Assembly: GCA_012839015.1 (NCBI GenBank)
Contig: DUOF01000003.1
Location: 1 to 8,407 of the forward strand
Direction: 5' to 3'
Source: a bacterium
GTDB lineage: Bacteria > Bacillota_I > Bacilli_A > RFN20 > DUOF01
DNA: 8,407 bases
A program made the translations under genes and the position numbers. Below are positions 6,612-8,407 of the stretch, piece after piece. The notes beneath the pieces were generated by a model. It was not told where the DNA came from. It ran no database searches and was given only the letters and a program-made list of their open reading frames with translations. The number at the start of each line of letters is the position of its first letter. The stretch's first letter is position 1.

Positions 6612-6863
6612 ATGAATCCAAATAGAGATCATCAAGGAGCAGGCTGCTGCAGACCTACTTGTCCGCCTCTTGAACCAATAGTTTTACCATGCAGGGTATG
6701 CACAATTCACCGTTGTTTTCCTGTTGAACAACCAGTAATTGTACCTACTCATACAAGGATAATAAACAGAGGTGTTCCTGTAAACCGTTTTTATCCTTCA
6801 TTTACACAAAGCGAAGAAACTATTTGTCCAGGACAAGCTGGCCAAACTCCTCTAGCAGAGTAA
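6612..6863 (+). CDS. cotD: CotD-like inner spore coat protein
   Basis: An 83-residue small protein rich in Cys, Pro and Arg/His. Seven cysteines (12, 13, 17, 27, 30, 35, 72) suit disulphide cross-linking in the coat. The segment PPLEPIVLP, then FPVEQPVIVPTHTRIINRGVPVNRFYPSFTQSEE (36-69), follows the CotD family pattern: PPxxPIV near the start, PVIhPTHTxxxN in the middle and a Tyr-Pro-(H/S) motif late. CotD is a mother-cell-made protein of the inner coat layer. The start has a strong GGGAGGA site (6599-6605) 6 nt upstream and an ideal sigma-K promoter. It is transcribed alone, divergent from ylbJ and followed by its own terminator. The His content is lower than in Bacillus subtilis CotD. Confidence 0.88.
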   Translation: MNPNRDHQGAGCCRPTCPPLEPIVLPCRVCTIHRCFPVEQPVIVPTHTRIINRGVPVNRFYPSFTQSEETICPGQAGQTPLAE

Positions 6864-6868
6864 ATTTA

Positions 6869-6894
6869 AAAAGAGGATTGAAAAATCCTCTTTT
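6869..6894. terminator. Bidirectional terminator shared by cotD and rqcH
   Basis: A perfect 11-bp stem, AAAAGAGGATT (6869-6879) and AATCCTCTTTT (6884-6894), is closed by a GAAA loop. It lies 5 nt after the cotD TAA and 6 nt beyond the end of the convergent rqcH gene. A-runs and T-runs flank both sides, so one hairpin can end both transcripts. Confidence 0.88.
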
Positions 6895-6900
6895 ATTATA

Positions 6901-8397
6901 TTAGTTTTGGACAGTTATACTTTTGTAGTTTCTTAGACTAACTTGTCCTTTCTTACTATTTTTAATTTTTCTAACATACTTTACCTGGCAGTAATGTACC
7001 TTAGCTCTTACTTCATCACTTAACTTAGAATGTTTTACAGCAATTTTGGCAGCATATTCAATAAGTTCACTGCTTGGATTATGATGGTGAAGGATCACAT
7101 GGGCACCAGGAAAGTCGGCGACATGAAAGAAATACTCATTAGGTTTAGCTTTTTTTAGTGTTAGATATTCATTTTGTGAACTGCTCTTACCAACACTTAT
7201 CTTTATATCTTTATAGAAGTATTCTTTAATTGAGCTGCGACTAACTTCTTTCCCTCTAGCATTTACCCTAATATAATTATTTTTGATAAGTTCACGCTCT
7301 AGCTCTATTAGAGATTCATAGCTGTTCTCTACTTCAATACCTTTTAGGTAGTCTAGTTTATTTTTAAGGTCTGCTATTAGTTGTTTTATCGGTTCAATTG
7401 AGCGTTTACTTTTCTTAGCTTTTTCAAAATAATTATTGGCATTCTCTAGTATTGATAGGTCCCTATCTAATTTTATAGAGATATCATCTAGAACTACTTC
7501 TTCCTTATCATTATTTAACTTACTTTGATAGGTTAACAATAGATTTCCCTTGGTTATTAATTCATCGTAGTTTTGCAAATTATCAAGGTCTTCTTCTCTC
7601 TTGCTTATATTTATTTCTAATTTCTCTATATTACTTTTTATAACTTTAGTTAATCTCCTAAATAAATCACTTTGATTATTTTCATCTTTCTTATTTGAGT
7701 AATAACTGGCTAGAAAAGTAAAGGGTTCCTCCCCCGATTCTTGCTCATCGATTGCTAAGAAGTGAATTAGGCCATCATTTTCATAGAGGACCTTAGAGTC
7801 TTTTAATGACTGTATTATTTTACTAAAGTCTTCCTTTTCAAGTCTAGTTTTGATAATTGTTTTTAAGTTCCTGCCAATACCATAGAATTCAGTGATATCA
7901 CCATCATAATCGTCCTCATATATATTTTTAAGTTGCAGAGGTTTTACCTCGCTATACTTATATGAAGGTAGCAGGGTGCGACTAGTTTTTTCATTATACT
8001 TAACATTGTTATAGCATCCTAAGATTATTAAATCTTCTCTAGTTAGGATTAGGTTGTTATCCTTACCCAAGTATTCAAGAATTAAGCAGTATTTATCATT
8101 TATACTTATTCTTAAGACTCGATCATTTTTAGAGATAATAGTATCTTTTATTTCCTCTCCTTTTAAATGGGTCTTTAAAAGGTTAGTAAAATGGGTGGAG
8201 GAACTAACTTTTGAATCTAGATCCTCTTTAATTAGGAAATAGTTAGGTTTAAAGGAAAAAACTAAGTAAAAGCTATGATTTCTATATAGATGCAAAATAA
8301 CTTTATCTTCAACACTAAAAACATTATTTATTTTAGCACCTATAATTTTCTCACTTAGCAATTTAGCCATTTTCTCAAAGAAGATACCATCCCACAT
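6901..8397 (-). CDS. rqcH: Ribosome quality control protein RqcH (NFACT family; Rqc2 homologue)
   Basis: A 498-residue NFACT protein, formerly annotated as fibronectin-binding protein. The NFACT-N domain opens with MWDGIFFEKMAKLLSEKIIGAKINNV and carries the Asp-Arg pair D92-R93 (KNDRVLRIS), equivalent to the tRNA-binding DR motif of Bacillus RqcH, followed by LEYLGKDNNLIL. A helix-hairpin-helix-like region (about 171-200) and a long charged coiled coil (about 248-375) follow. The NFACT-R domain (about 395-498) contains GKSSSQNEYLTLKKAKPNEYFFHVADFPGAHVIL. RqcH binds stalled 50S-peptidyl-tRNA complexes and recruits tRNA-Ala to add C-terminal alanine tails that mark proteins for degradation. I chose ATG 8397 because GGTGA (8403-8407) lies 5 nt upstream and the family begins there; a GTG at 8406 would overlap that site. 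It is shorter than the roughly 570 residues of Bacillus RqcH. The NFACT-R segment usually written as WFH reads FFH here. Confidence 0.95.
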   Translation of the reverse strand: MWDGIFFEKMAKLLSEKIIGAKINNVFSVEDKVILHLYRNHSFYLVFSFKPNYFLIKEDLDSKVSSSTHFTNLLKTHLKGEEIKDTIISKNDRVLRISINDKYCLILEYLGKDNNLILTREDLIILGCYNNVKYNEKTSRTLLPSYKYSEVKPLQLKNIYEDDYDGDITEFYGIGRNLKTIIKTRLEKEDFSKIIQSLKDSKVLYENDGLIHFLAIDEQESGEEPFTFLASYYSNKKDENNQSDLFRRLTKVIKSNIEKLEINISKREEDLDNLQNYDELITKGNLLLTYQSKLNNDKEEVVLDDISIKLDRDLSILENANNYFEKAKKSKRSIEPIKQLIADLKNKLDYLKGIEVENSYESLIELERELIKNNYIRVNARGKEVSRSSIKEYFYKDIKISVGKSSSQNEYLTLKKAKPNEYFFHVADFPGAHVILHHHNPSSELIEYAAKIAVKHSKLSDEVRAKVHYCQVKYVRKIKNSKKGQVSLRNYKSITVQN

Positions 8398-8407
8398 AGT
8401 TATCACC

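Noticed and set aside
1..8407. Use of genetic code 4 (TGA = Trp) throughout
   Set aside because: Only one of 15 apparent Trp codons is TGA, and all other genes read cleanly under the standard bacterial code.
1..8407. tRNA or rRNA genes, CRISPR arrays, insertion sequences, attachment sites
   Set aside because: I saw no cloverleaf, repeated spacer pattern, transposase motif or flanking inverted and direct repeats; no intergenic gap exceeds about 140 bases.

Overview
The window (8,407 nt, AT-rich) looks like chromosomal DNA of a low-GC, spore-forming Bacillota. Four of its genes belong to families tied to endospores (YlbD coat, YjcZ/SscA-like, YlbJ/SpoVV, CotD). The order ylbD-ylbE-ylbF-rsmD is a Bacillus-type block. 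The short lean proteins and very AT-rich codons would suit a deep-branching Bacilli lineage near Turicibacter, Haloplasma or the Mollicutes. That placement is inference only.

Layout from left to right. (1) Positions 2-2275 (+) hold the 3' part of a large extracellular protein with Ig-like repeats and a right-handed beta-helix-like region; its start lies outside the window. (2) Positions 2276-2383 hold two back-to-back hairpin terminators, where this gene meets a convergent serpin lipoprotein gene (2384-3619, -). (3) A small Gly/Tyr-rich YjcZ-type sporulation protein (3756-3962, -) lies upstream of the serpin on the same strand, with a hairpin between them. (4) A tight plus-strand cluster runs ylbD (4075-4455), ylbE (4455-4667, interrupted by a TGA), ylbF (4697-5065) and rsmD (5056-5589). 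(5) A convergent ylbJ/spoVV gene (5558-6493, -) overlaps the end of rsmD by 32 bp. (6) A cotD-like inner-coat gene (6612-6863, +) is divergent from ylbJ and has a near-ideal sigma-K promoter. (7) The rqcH/NFACT gene (6901-8397, -) converges on cotD across a shared bidirectional terminator.

The genes mix housekeeping roles (16S rRNA methylation by RsmD, rescue of stalled 50S subunits by RqcH), a developmental regulator (YlbF), spore assembly (YlbD, YlbE, YjcZ-like, CotD, DPA transport by YlbJ/SpoVV) and two proteins facing the outside (beta-helix protein, serpin). The most notable observation is a TGA codon in ylbE exactly where the family has a conserved tryptophan, in a gene otherwise free of lesions. 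No gene in the window ends in TGA, yet every other Trp codon is TGG. A fully reassigned code is therefore excluded. UGA readthrough, early reassignment, a nonsense mutation and a sequencing error all remain open.
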